From positions 1-23,643 of the IMG/VR virus record IMGVR_UViG_3300017987_000365: a stretch of 23,643 nucleotides of DNA; one strand, given 5' to 3'. Shown here one piece after another: positions 5,770 to 13,792 of the stretch. Below the pieces are notes generated by a model, which was not told the DNA's origin, ran no database searches, and worked only from the letters and a program-made list of their open reading frames with translations. Origin of the DNA: a virus. The number at the start of each line of letters is the position of its first letter. Position 1 is the stretch's first letter. The translations under genes were made by a program, and so were the position numbers.

Positions 5770-7848
5770 ATGAACGTCGTTGTCGCCACAAAGAACTGCC
5801 GCGAGTGCCGCGAGCTGAGAAAGCTCCGTCGCGCTCAACCGGGCACGAAGGTCGTCGACTACGAGGACCTCGCCCGCCTCGTCTGCCCCGTGCCGCCCGG
5901 CCGCCGCGATCTCAGCCAAGCGCCACAGCCTGAAGACACCTCACCCCACAACGTCATGGTGAAGATCCCGCCCGCGCCGGAGATCTCCCTCGAGATGTTC
6001 TTCGCGCTTTTCGGCCAGGGCCTGGCCGCGCCGATTCCCGAGTTCGGCAACGGCGTCCCGACGGATCGCCAGTGCCTCCTCAGCCTCTGCCGCACGTTTC
6101 GGCCTCGGCGCGTGATGGAGATCGGCGTGCGCTACGGAGCCACGGCGTATCTTCTCCTGCGCGAATGCCCCTGGATCGAGGAGTACTGGGGCGTCGATTG
6201 CGGCCCCGAATACAAAATGGGAATCCCCACTCAGCACGGCGAGCACCCCGACTGCGTGGGCCACGACGGCATCGACGCCACGCAGGAACACGCCGTCTGG
6301 CGCGAGAAGGATACGGCCTGCGGCAAGTGGGTCGACGATCCACGCTTTGTCCTGAAAGTTCTGCCGAACGGCTCGCACGACATCGATCCGGAGACCTGCG
6401 GCAAGTTCGATGTGATCTTCGTCGACGGAGATCATTCGCGCCCTGGCGTCTGGTTCGACAGCAAACTCGCCCGGCAGATCGTCCGCCGCCCGGGGGGCGT
6501 CATAGCCTGGCACGATTACAAGCGCGGGAATCCGGACCCCGGCGCCGGAGCCGCGCACGATGTTGTTGATTTCCTGAATCGCCGCGAGCGCCGGAAGATT
6601 CATAAAATACAAGGGACATGCCTGGCGTTCAAAATCACCGAGGAAACCGACAATCATCTGCCCTGCAGCACGTTCAAAGCGATCCATATTCCCGACTCGC
6701 CCGTCCAGTTCAATTCCTCCATTGCCGCCGCCGTTCGAGAGCCTCACGGCAAGCCGACCGGCTATCTCGTCGCCCTGCGCCGCGATTATAAGCTGCCGGG
6801 CTCCATGGGCCTCGCCTTCGTTGACGAGGACTTCGAGGCCGCGTCCGACACGCTGATGCAGTGGCCGAACGGCGAGGATCCGCGCCTCGTGCGCGTGCCG
6901 GGCACAAATCGCTACCTCCTGCTGCACAGCCGCCTCGAGGGCGACGTGCCGCGCATCCAGGTCGCCACGGAGATCGAGGCGAGCTATCCGGACAAAGTCA
7001 AAATCGTGCGCCGGACTCGCCTGCGCACCGTCATCGGCGGCAAGGGTCTCGACCCGTCCATCCTCAAAGCCGGGCACGGCGCCGCGCCTCAGCCCGACTA
7101 CAAGCGCAACGAGATCACGCCGCTCGCGATCATCGAGAAAAACTGGGTCCCGTTCATCTACGGGCAGAAGCTGCTCATCTCCTACGGGCTGAACCCGCAC
7201 ATCGTCATGGAAATCGCCGACTGGGACAAGGGCGTCGTCCGCCCGCTCCATGCGACCTACACAGAGCGCCTGCCGATCGACATGCATCTGCACGGCTCCA
7301 CGCCGCACGTCTACGTGCCGGCCCTCGACGCCTATCTCAGCCTATTTCACACGAGTTGGACGCGCCTGAAATACGATCCGCGCCTCTTCGACGCGGCAGC
7401 GGGCTGCTATTCGCTCGGCTTCCTCCTCATCGAGGCCAAACCGCCCTTCAGAATCACGCACGCAAGCCGCCGAGGCGTCACCTTCCACGATCTTTATCCC
7501 GAAATCCACTTCGACACGACGCGGCCCAACGTCACCGGCACGATCTTCCCCGCCGGCCTCGTCATTCGGGGCGACCAGGTCATCGTGAGCTACGGCGAGG
7601 GCGATCTGCGCACGCGCGTCGCCGTCTGCAAGCTCGAAGACGCTCTCAACACGCTCGAACCGATCTACCCCACGATGGAAGAGCCGGACGTCATGGCCTC
7701 TCTGCCGATCGACAGCCCCGGAGCCCCCATCGCGCACGTGGATCGCCGCCTCTTCAAGCCCGGTCCAAGATCCCGGCGGGAGCGCCCGTCCGTCCCCTCT
7801 CCGGACGCCCGCCGGGACCACCGCCAGGAGTACGCGTATCGTGATTAG
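5770..7848 (+). CDS. SAM methyltransferase fused to a GH130-like beta-propeller
   Basis: 692 residues, not a lambda-type virion gene. Residues 1-90 include a small Cys pair (CRECRELRKLRR) in what may be a short metal site. Residues about 100-290 form a class I methyltransferase: motif I at 115-123 (VMEIGVRYG), FDVIFVDGDHS at 214-223, and GGVIAWHDY. From about 300 to 660 there are repeated propeller-like blades: GEDPRLVRVPGTNRYLLLHS (368-387), QKLLISYGLNPHIV, and VIVSYGEGDLRTRVAVCKL (from about 604). The EDPR and YGxxD segments resemble GH130 glycoside phosphorylases and hydrolases acting on mannosides. The methyltransferase type fits sugar O-methylation, but the substrate is unknown. The final 30 residues are Arg/Pro-rich. 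The gene lies between capsid and tail genes and overlaps the next gene by 8 bases. Probable role: modifying a glycan on virion or host (inference). Confidence 0.7.
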   Translation: MNVVVATKNCRECRELRKLRRAQPGTKVVDYEDLARLVCPVPPGRRDLSQAPQPEDTSPHNVMVKIPPAPEISLEMFFALFGQGLAAPIPEFGNGVPTDRQCLLSLCRTFRPRRVMEIGVRYGATAYLLLRECPWIEEYWGVDCGPEYKMGIPTQHGEHPDCVGHDGIDATQEHAVWREKDTACGKWVDDPRFVLKVLPNGSHDIDPETCGKFDVIFVDGDHSRPGVWFDSKLARQIVRRPGGVIAWHDYKRGNPDPGAGAAHDVVDFLNRRERRKIHKIQGTCLAFKITEETDNHLPCSTFKAIHIPDSPVQFNSSIAAAVREPHGKPTGYLVALRRDYKLPGSMGLAFVDEDFEAASDTLMQWPNGEDPRLVRVPGTNRYLLLHSRLEGDVPRIQVATEIEASYPDKVKIVRRTRLRTVIGGKGLDPSILKAGHGAAPQPDYKRNEITPLAIIEKNWVPFIYGQKLLISYGLNPHIVMEIADWDKGVVRPLHATYTERLPIDMHLHGSTPHVYVPALDAYLSLFHTSWTRLKYDPRLFDAAAGCYSLGFLLIEAKPPFRITHASRRGVTFHDLYPEIHFDTTRPNVTGTIFPAGLVIRGDQVIVSYGEGDLRTRVAVCKLEDALNTLEPIYPTMEEPDVMASLPIDSPGAPIAHVDRRLFKPGPRSRRERPSVPSPDARRDHRQEYAYRD

Positions 7849-8872
7849 CGCAAGCAATCTGGTCTATCCCCCGACCGTGACAGCGGACGCGGATCGCTAC
7901 CGCTACCTCTATGCGGCCCTGGAGCAACTCCGCCTCAAGCACAACGAGCGGGCGGGTGATTTGAGTTGCGAAGCCAATTACTTCCGGGGTGAATGGAAAA
8001 AGCCTCACGCCGCTATCATTCACGAGATTCTGCGTCTCAGGCCGTTGGTCAAGACGCCTGATTTTGTAGAGACACTTGAGGCAAAAAACGACCCAAAACT
8101 TATTACGCTGAAGAGTGAAGGAAAGGCTGCTTGCAAGTCTGCTGATTACAAAACCCTGACTGGCGTTGATCTCGATAAGGCCACAGGCACCCTTGAACTC
8201 AGCGACCCTCTCGAAGATTTCACGGGATATACAGAGGATGACACGCCCGGAAGGGCGACCGTAACCGCAAACAAAATAGAGATTCGGGACATTGACCGGG
8301 ATGAGCAAGTGCTGGTTTACGCTGACAAGGGCGTCGCACATTTTGGGGAAACATGGCTTCACTATGTAAAAGAAACGCTCATCAATAACACGGGCGTGGG
8401 CTCGCAGATATGTATGTTTTGGGCGGTATCCAATGTTATCGAAGGGGTGCAGGATTGGGGGACAAACAACCGGGAGGCAATCGGGCTCTGGATTGAAAGC
8501 AACACGCGCTATTTCCGGCTGCAGGATTATAAGACGGGCAGTTCGGATAATAGCGCCGGTGTATATTTACCATCAGCAGGCACACCAGTATACCCCGCCA
8601 TTGAACGCACAAGCGAAACCGCAGTTGAATCTCGACTTTATAGTGATGCGGCGAGAACAGTTTTAGAGGATACGCTGGCAGTCTCAACCACAAGTGGCGA
8701 TCGTCATCGCTACGTGTTCGGATATGTCAGCCACGATCAAGCCGGACAAACTGGGCGTGAGACGGATATCGACATTGAAAACCTTGACCTGAATGAAGGC
8801 GGGGCAGCCGCAGTCGGTCCCTTCGCGGGGGCCTATCCGCTTAAAGGGGCCTTTGATCCGCCTTGGAGATAA
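7841..8872 (+). CDS. Unrecognised protein, possible jelly-roll domain, lower G+C than its neighbours
   Basis: 343 residues starting at GTG 7841 after AGGAG (7826-7830), overlapping the end of the methyltransferase fusion. The N-terminal 80 residues are helical and charged (YLYAALEQLRLKHNERAG). Residues about 150-310 are beta-rich with aromatics (AHFGETWLHYVKETLINNT, ICMFWAVSNVIEG, AIGLWIESNTRYFRLQDY, HRYVFGYVSHDQAG, DIDIENLDL), a pattern seen in concanavalin/LamG-like carbohydrate-binding jelly rolls. The G+C content is visibly lower (28 of 60 bases at 8041-8100), with AT-rich codons absent from adjacent genes, so it looks recently acquired. Possibly a head or tail appendage that binds sugar (inference). 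Confidence 0.6.
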   Translation: MISASNLVYPPTVTADADRYRYLYAALEQLRLKHNERAGDLSCEANYFRGEWKKPHAAIIHEILRLRPLVKTPDFVETLEAKNDPKLITLKSEGKAACKSADYKTLTGVDLDKATGTLELSDPLEDFTGYTEDDTPGRATVTANKIEIRDIDRDEQVLVYADKGVAHFGETWLHYVKETLINNTGVGSQICMFWAVSNVIEGVQDWGTNNREAIGLWIESNTRYFRLQDYKTGSSDNSAGVYLPSAGTPVYPAIERTSETAVESRLYSDAARTVLEDTLAVSTTSGDRHRYVFGYVSHDQAGQTGRETDIDIENLDLNEGGAAAVGPFAGAYPLKGAFDPPWR

Positions 8873-8875
8873 GAA

Positions 8876-10330
8876 ATGATCACTCAACTCGATACCGAAA
8901 ACGCTGACCGCGACCTGACCTCTCTAGTTACGGTGCTGACCGACACGCCCGACGCGAGCAACCCGATGATTTGCCAGGGCCTTGTCCTGTTCGGCGACGG
9001 CGCGAAAGACCTCGACGGCACCGGTGGGACATTCGAGTTGGTCATCACCGTTGGCGGTCAGACCGTGCAGCCCTCACCGCAAGAGGTTGAGTTTGGCACA
9101 GAGGTTCGTAGTTCAGTGTGGACAACGCCCTTCCCCGTGCCCGCAAACATGGAAGTCATCATGCGCGTGAAGTCCCCGAACGCGGGCGACAACGACGTGG
9201 ACGTCACGGCCTATCTTTACGACATCTCGGCGCATCCGAGCCTCGTGCAGAACCATCTCGATCATCTGCTGGCGGCCGACTATGACCCGTCCTCGAAGCC
9301 CGGCGTGGCGACGGCGCTGTTGAACGAGATCGTCGAAAACGACGGCGGCGTGTCGCGCTTTACGGAGAACGCTCTGGAGCAGGGGCCGGACACCACCACG
9401 GGTCTCGCGCTCCACGGTGACTATGACGCGGCGAAAACGGCGGCCTCCAGTACGGATGTGACGACGGCGCATAGTACGACGGACGGGAAAATTGACGCAG
9501 TACAGGACGCTGTGACCACCATTGCCGAGGACGTGGAGAACATTGACGGTGATGCCATGCGCGGGACGGACGGCGCGAACACGACCGTCCCCGATGCCGC
9601 AGGGACAGCCGCCGCGCTCCACGCGATCACGGATGCGCTTGAACCGCATGGGACAGCCATGCGTGGGACGGACGGCGCAAATACCACTGTGCCGGATGCG
9701 GCGGGAACGGCGGCGGGACTACATACAACGACGGACAGTAAGATCGACGGGCTGAACAACTTTGACCCGGCCAATGATGAAGTTGATATCGGCAAGGTCA
9801 AGGGCGTGGCTGTTAGCGGCGTGAATGACTTCAAGGCGACGGGCTTTTCCACGCATGCGGCTGCGGATGTCTGGAGCGTGGCGACGCGCAGCCTGACGAC
9901 ATTCGGGACGCTGGTTTCAGATATTGCAACGGCGGTTTGGGCTGCGGCTGCGCGCACGCTGACGGCCTTCGGGTTTACGCCGTCACTCCACAGCGACTAT
10001 GACGCGGCGAAAACGGCGGCTTCTAGCACGGATGTGACGACGGCGCATAGTACGACGGACGGGAAAATTGACGCAGTACAGGACGATGTGACCACCATTG
10101 CCGGGGACGTGGAGAATATCGACGGTGACGCCATGCGCGGGACTGACAGCGCGGCCACGGCGGCTGAGGTCGTGACGGCGCTATTTGCCAACGCATCCAT
10201 GAAGGAAGTGCTCGCGTTCGCGCGCGGCAAGGTCGTGATCGACGGGAACGATGTCAAGTTCTATGACACCGATGACACCACACTCCTCTACACGATGACC
10301 CTCTCGGCGAGTGGGAGAACCATCTCGTGA
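8876..10330 (+). CDS. Repeat-containing fibre-like structural protein
   Basis: 484 residues. The N-terminus (1-120) is a beta domain (GGTFELVITVGGQTVQPSPQEVEFG, MRVKSPNAGDNDVDVTAYLYD). The remainder is Ala/Thr/Asp-rich with repeated segments: DYDAAKTAASSTDVTTAHSTTDGKIDAVQD twice, AMRGTDGANTTVPDAAGTAA twice plus a partial third AMRGTD, and related VWSVATRSLTTFG/VWAAAARTLTAFG. Such repeats are common in phage tail or head fibre shafts. The C-terminus (GKVVIDGNDVKFYDTDDTTLLYTMTLSASGRTIS) is a short beta element often found at the end of such proteins. Ribosome site GGAGA (8865-8869). It overlaps the next start as GTGA. The exact fibre class is unknown. Confidence 0.6.
   Translation: MITQLDTENADRDLTSLVTVLTDTPDASNPMICQGLVLFGDGAKDLDGTGGTFELVITVGGQTVQPSPQEVEFGTEVRSSVWTTPFPVPANMEVIMRVKSPNAGDNDVDVTAYLYDISAHPSLVQNHLDHLLAADYDPSSKPGVATALLNEIVENDGGVSRFTENALEQGPDTTTGLALHGDYDAAKTAASSTDVTTAHSTTDGKIDAVQDAVTTIAEDVENIDGDAMRGTDGANTTVPDAAGTAAALHAITDALEPHGTAMRGTDGANTTVPDAAGTAAGLHTTTDSKIDGLNNFDPANDEVDIGKVKGVAVSGVNDFKATGFSTHAAADVWSVATRSLTTFGTLVSDIATAVWAAAARTLTAFGFTPSLHSDYDAAKTAASSTDVTTAHSTTDGKIDAVQDDVTTIAGDVENIDGDAMRGTDSAATAAEVVTALFANASMKEVLAFARGKVVIDGNDVKFYDTDDTTLLYTMTLSASGRTIS
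9419..9567 (+). repeat. Direct repeat, copy 1 (149 bases, coding)
   Basis: Matches 9995-10143 over 149 bases with only about ten differences and no gaps. It encodes DYDAAKTAASSTDVTTAHSTTDGKIDAVQD... in the fibre-like protein. Many identical third positions show recent duplication or gene conversion. Confidence 0.9.
9557..9724 (+). repeat. Two diverged tandem-type copies of a 66-base coding unit
   Basis: Units at 9557-9622 and 9659-9724 both encode MRGTDGANTTVPDAAGTAA followed by a His-containing segment. Third-position changes are numerous compared with the 149-base repeat, so this duplication is older. Confidence 0.8.
9995..10143 (+). repeat. Direct repeat, copy 2 (149 bases, coding)
   Basis: Second copy of the unit at 9419-9567, 576 bases downstream and in the same frame. 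Recombination between them would delete 192 codons without shifting the frame. Confidence 0.9.
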
Positions 10331-11031
10331 GCCTGACCAAAGGCGATTATATCAGCATCCTGACCGGCGGGTTGTGGGAGGACGTAACGGCCTCGCCCCC
10401 CACCACGCCCACGCTGTCCGTGACGAATGACGGCGACGGGGATGCTGTGACCGCTACGGTGAGCGGCGACGACGGCGTCACGAATCAGCTTTACTACAAG
10501 AAGACAACGGCCTCGGCCTGGACGGAGGGCGAATCCAGGGCCGGCGATGGCGAGATAGCGCAGGCTGGCCTCGACGAGGACGCCGGCTACGACTTCATCG
10601 TCGTGAGCCAGTCGGGCGGCTATAACTCACTCCCCTCGAATAACGTCCGCCTGGTCGTGCGCTCGACGGACGAGACGCCCGCGGACGCGGCCACGTCCGG
10701 CGTGTTCGATGCCATGATGCGCGATATCGTCGCCAGCACGGACCTGGCCGAGTGGATCGTCTACACGAAGGCGAGCGGGGCGACGCGCCGGATCCGCGCG
10801 GCCGTGAATCGCCAGCCCGCCGCCCCCCTCGACGAAGCGCCCGAAGGCATGCGCCCGTTCATGCTCGTCACCGTCGAGGCCTCAGCCGTCTCCGGCATCT
10901 CGCTCGACGAGCTCGAGACCTCGACCGACACGCTCACATTTCCGAAGCGCTACGGCGGCACGCCGGAGGCCTTTTCCGTCGACAAGATCGCCAGCCACGC
11001 TCGCGGCCGCCTGCAACTGGAGATCCGATGA
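10327..11031 (+). CDS. gpFII-like head-tail joining protein with an N-terminal FN3/Ig-like domain
   Basis: 234 residues from GTG 10327 (GGGAG at 10313-10317). Residues about 20-110 read TPTLSVTNDGDGDAVTATVSGDDGVTNQLYYKKTTASAWTEGE...YDFIVVSQSGGYNSLPSNNVRLVV, a fibronectin-III/Ig-like fold typical of virion surface add-ons. Residues about 115-234 end in MLVTVEASAVSGISLDELETSTDTLTFPKRYGG...FSVDKIASHARGRLQLEIR. The length, the D-T-L-x-F strand and the closing R-L-Q-L-E strand are like lambda gpFII/phage attachment proteins that join tail to head. Its place right before a gpZ-like gene matches lambda. It overlaps that gene as ATGA. Confidence 0.6.
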   Translation: MSLTKGDYISILTGGLWEDVTASPPTTPTLSVTNDGDGDAVTATVSGDDGVTNQLYYKKTTASAWTEGESRAGDGEIAQAGLDEDAGYDFIVVSQSGGYNSLPSNNVRLVVRSTDETPADAATSGVFDAMMRDIVASTDLAEWIVYTKASGATRRIRAAVNRQPAAPLDEAPEGMRPFMLVTVEASAVSGISLDELETSTDTLTFPKRYGGTPEAFSVDKIASHARGRLQLEIR

Positions 11032-11594
11032 AGCCCGAGATCCTCATCAACGAAACGCAGCTTGACGACATCCGCGCGCGGCTGGGCGCGGCGGAGAAAG
11101 AAGCTCCGAAGCTGCTGGCTCGCGCGATGAAGCGCGGCCTCATACGGATGTGGTCGCTGACGACGAAGGCCATCGCCAAGGAAGTCGGGATCAAACAGAA
11201 GACGGCGAAGACGCGCGTCTGGAAGGGCTGGAGCGGGAGCAATCTGCGCGGCCGCATCAGGGTCGGCCGCGTCGGCCTCAGCTATATCGATCTGAGCCCA
11301 AGACGAACGAACAAGGGCGTGAGCATCCGCTGGAAGGGCCGCCGAGAGACGGTCGAGGGCGGTTTCCTCGCGATTCCCCAAAGCAGCCGGCGCGTCCAGG
11401 TCTTCAAGCGCGCGATGAAGAAGCGCCTGCCCATCATCGTCCAGCGCACGCCCGCCCTGGCTGACATCGCGCGCGCGGCAGGCATCCCGGAGGCCGTCAT
11501 CCTGGACGGCCAGATGACGATCAGCAAGGAGATCGACCGGCAGATTCAGCTCGTGCTTGAACGGGGCGGGCTGCCGACTGGAGGGACGACGTAA
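11028..11594 (+). CDS. gpZ-like minor tail protein
   Basis: 188 residues, highly basic. KEAPKLLARAMKRGLIRMWSLTTKAIAKEVGIKQKTAKTRVW, followed by GRIRVGRVGLSYIDLSPRRTNKGVSIRWKGRRETVEGGFLAIP, is the hallmark layout of the lambda gpZ/HK97 gp10-like family: an N-terminal helix with paired Arg/Lys, then beta strands ending in a G-x-F segment. These proteins help finish the tail so it can join the head. ATG 11028 is chosen by the ATGA overlap with the upstream gene, giving a normal family length. Its end overlaps the next start as TAATG. Confidence 0.8.
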   Translation: MKPEILINETQLDDIRARLGAAEKEAPKLLARAMKRGLIRMWSLTTKAIAKEVGIKQKTAKTRVWKGWSGSNLRGRIRVGRVGLSYIDLSPRRTNKGVSIRWKGRRETVEGGFLAIPQSSRRVQVFKRAMKKRLPIIVQRTPALADIARAAGIPEAVILDGQMTISKEIDRQIQLVLERGGLPTGGTT

Positions 11595-12043
11595 TGGCAA
11601 CGTGCGTGCAAGAGACGATTATGGCCTGGCTCGCGACAAAGCTCGACGAGCTCGTCACGAGCGGCGACCTGGCGGCAGTCACGCGGCCCACGCGCGGCGG
11701 CCTGGCCGTGCGTCCTCAGCATCTCCTGGGCGCGCTCTACCAGGACGATCCCGAGGAGATTGAGGCGAGCCAGGGCGCGAAGTACTGGAACATGCCCTGC
11801 GCCGTGGATCTCTACGTGCGCCCCGCCGACGGCTCGACGGCCGCCGTCGACACGACGATCAACAATCTGCGCGCCACGGTCGAGAAGAAGCTGATGGCCG
11901 ATTACACGTGCGGCGGCAACGCCCACTTGCTGACGATCCGCGCGCCCCAGGGCTTCATCGAGGGCGAGGGCTTCGAGGGCGTGCGCGTCAACTTCGACGT
12001 GGAGTTCGGCACGCTGGAGACCGATCCATTTACGGCAGTTTGA
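11594..12043 (+). CDS. gpU-like tail terminator protein
   Basis: 149 residues, in the U position (after Z and before the tail tube). It begins MATCVQETIMAWLATKLDELV and continues with a beta-alpha pattern (WNMPCAVDLYVRPADGSTAAVDTTINNLRATVEKKLMADYTCGGNAHLLTIRAP) ending EGVRVNFDVEFGTLETDPFTAV. This arrangement, an N-terminal helix, a strand with a descriptive VDLYV, and a closing strand of VxxxVEFxT, is usual in gpU/tail-completion proteins that cap the tube and set tail length. The family is inferred from pattern and order. The start is coupled as TAATG. Confidence 0.6.
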   Translation: MATCVQETIMAWLATKLDELVTSGDLAAVTRPTRGGLAVRPQHLLGALYQDDPEEIEASQGAKYWNMPCAVDLYVRPADGSTAAVDTTINNLRATVEKKLMADYTCGGNAHLLTIRAPQGFIEGEGFEGVRVNFDVEFGTLETDPFTAV

Positions 12044-12053
12044 GGACCGACAA

Positions 12054-12320
12054 ATGAACATTGCGGACGTTGACAGGCTGGAAACCGACGGCGTGGAGAC
12101 GACGGCCGGCGAGAACGTGCTGGTCGAGGGACCCCACATCCTCATCCCCAACGACGACCGCCTGCCCCCCGTCGAAAGCCTGGTCGTCCGACTCGCCGAC
12201 GGCCGCGCCCTGAAACTCATCAAACGCGTCGCGCGGAACGCCCGCGCGACCATCTTCCGTTACGAACCGATCGAAGAGGAGGTCCCCGACCATGGCAGTC
12301 ACGCCAGTCCCGCTGATTAA
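12054..12320 (+). CDS. Small hypothetical protein between tail terminator and tail tube genes
   Basis: 88 residues with no family I recognise. It is acidic at the N-terminus, with a central beta segment (SLVVRLADGRALKLIKRV) and a Pro/His end. GAGGA (12042-12046) lies 7 bases before ATG 12054, and its 3' end overlaps the tail tube gene by 29 bases in another frame. This spacing and the good ribosome site argue it is real. It could be a small tail accessory protein. Confidence 0.5.
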   Translation: MNIADVDRLETDGVETTAGENVLVEGPHILIPNDDRLPPVESLVVRLADGRALKLIKRVARNARATIFRYEPIEEEVPDHGSHASPAD

Positions 12321-13224
12321 GCGGATCCGCACGCTCGCCGCAAAGGCCGAGACGACGCCCGGCACGGCGATCGCCGTGACCGCGGACGACGCGGCGTTCA
12401 ACGTCTTCAACGCGATGATCCAGCAGGCGACGGAGCTGGAGCAACGCCAAAAGCAAGGCGGCTTCAGCCAGCTTCCGGCCGTCCCCGCAGCTCGCCAGGG
12501 CCGCTGCACGTTCAGCTCGCATTTCTACGGCGGCTCGGCCACGCCCGCCGGCATGGCAACGTTCCTTCCCGCCGTGGGCATGGGGCTCGACGGCACGTCG
12601 AGCTTCTATCAGCTCGTAACCCCGCCGCCGGAGACGGACGGAGCGACGCAGAAGACGCTCACGCTCGCGACATATCAAAACGGCCGCATCAAGAAGATTC
12701 ACGGCGCCATGGGCAACATGAAATGCACGTTCCCCGCGGGCAAGCTCGCCCTGGCCGAGTTCGATTTCCTCGGCAAATGGAACGCGCCGACGGACGGGGC
12801 GATCCTGGCGCCCACCTATCCAAGCCTCACGCCGCTGCGCATGATCTCCGGCGCGCTCACGCTCGGGGCCTACGGCAGCCTCAAGGTCGCTAACGTCACG
12901 CTCGATCTCGGCAATGTCCTCTATCTGCGCGAGGACGTGTCTGACGCGACAGGCTTCAGCTCGTGCGTGATCGCGGACCGCCTGCCCATCGTCACGATCG
13001 ACCCGGAGTCAAATCTCGTGGCGACCAAGGACATCTATGGCGAATGGCTCGCCTCGACCGAGGCCGATCTATCGCTCGTCCTCAACAACGGGACGGACGA
13101 TTGCACGATCACGGCGAGCGACCTGCAGCTCATGAGTCCGCAGGAGGCCGAGCGCAACGGCCTCGAGGTGGACAACATCAATTGCCAGCTCAACGCCGAC
13201 GACCTGAAGTTCCTGTTCTCGTAA
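12292..13224 (+). CDS. Tail tube protein (gpV position)
   Basis: 310 residues. Features are an N-terminal IKRIRTLAAKAETTPGTAIAVTADDAAFNVFNA, which resembles the opening of tail tube proteins (LAAKxETTPGTP). Long beta segments follow with GRIKKIHGAMGNMKCTFPAGKLALAEFDFLGKW, common in tube subunits as strands that line the lumen, and a C-terminal EWLASTEADLSLVLNNG. GAGGAGG (12276-12282) is a strong ribosome site, as needed for an abundant structural protein. In lambda the tube gene V stands at this place, before G. It is larger than gpV (246 residues), possibly with an extra C-terminal domain. Confidence 0.75.
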   Translation: MAVTPVPLIKRIRTLAAKAETTPGTAIAVTADDAAFNVFNAMIQQATELEQRQKQGGFSQLPAVPAARQGRCTFSSHFYGGSATPAGMATFLPAVGMGLDGTSSFYQLVTPPPETDGATQKTLTLATYQNGRIKKIHGAMGNMKCTFPAGKLALAEFDFLGKWNAPTDGAILAPTYPSLTPLRMISGALTLGAYGSLKVANVTLDLGNVLYLREDVSDATGFSSCVIADRLPIVTIDPESNLVATKDIYGEWLASTEADLSLVLNNGTDDCTITASDLQLMSPQEAERNGLEVDNINCQLNADDLKFLFS

Positions 13225-13230
13225 GGATTC

Positions 13231-13257
13231 ACCACGAAGCACACGAAGAGCACGAAG
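13231..13257 (+). repeat. Three tandem 9-base units NNCACGAAG between tail genes
   Basis: ACCACGAAG, CACACGAAG and AGCACGAAG follow each other directly in the 64-base gap 13225-13288. I recall similar CACGAAG-type short repeats scattered in intergenic DNA of Planctomycetota and Verrucomicrobiota genomes, so it may have been picked up from the host (recollection, not a search). The gap otherwise holds only the ribosome site GGAGG (13274-13278). Confidence 0.6.
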
Positions 13258-13288
13258 AACGGCAACGAATTGAGGAGGTAGAAGACAC

Positions 13289-13792
13289 ATGCCGCTCGCA
13301 ATCGATCCGAACGAGACGTTTGACGTGGTGCTGAAAAACGACGCCGAGAAAGGAACACCCGTCTCATTCCGGTTCCGCTACATGACGGCGCGCGAGTTCC
13401 TCCGCACGGCGAAGATCGGCGACATGCCGGCCGAGGAGCGCGAAGCGCTCGGCACCGAGGCTGTCGTCAAACAGCTTTTCGGCGTCATCCGTTCCAATCT
13501 GATCCAGTTCGCCGGCCCAGGCCTCGAAATCGACGCAGAGATCGAGGACGTGATCACGATCACGGAGGCGTGGGAACTTTACTGGTCATCGCGTCGCCAG
13601 TCCCGGTTGTCGGTGACGGAAAAAAACGACTCAGGGTCGCCCTCGCCTTCCAGTGGGGACGACTCTGCAAAGGATGCCCCGGCCGGGACAAGTGCGTCGA
13701 TCCCGTTGACGAGCGGCAGCCCGCCCTCATCGAATGCGCCGGCTGCGGAGGCGCCGGCTGCGACGAGTGCGACGCCGGAAACGTCCGGCTGA
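13289..13792 (+). CDS. Tail assembly chaperone, short form (gpG-like)
   Basis: 167 residues. The first 113 form a folded-looking domain (NETFDVVLKNDAEKGTPVSFRFRYMTAREFLRTAKIGDMPAEERE...VITITEAWELYWSSRRQ), of the kind found in tail assembly chaperones that bind the tape measure before tube growth. The remainder after the slippery site is low complexity (Ser, Pro, Ala), as expected for a tail that is replaced in the frameshift product. ATG 13289 has GGAGG at 13274-13278. The gene sits between tube and tape measure as in lambda. Confidence 0.75.
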   Translation: MPLAIDPNETFDVVLKNDAEKGTPVSFRFRYMTAREFLRTAKIGDMPAEEREALGTEAVVKQLFGVIRSNLIQFAGPGLEIDAEIEDVITITEAWELYWSSRRQSRLSVTEKNDSGSPSPSSGDDSAKDAPAGTSASIPLTSGSPPSSNAPAAEAPAATSATPETSG

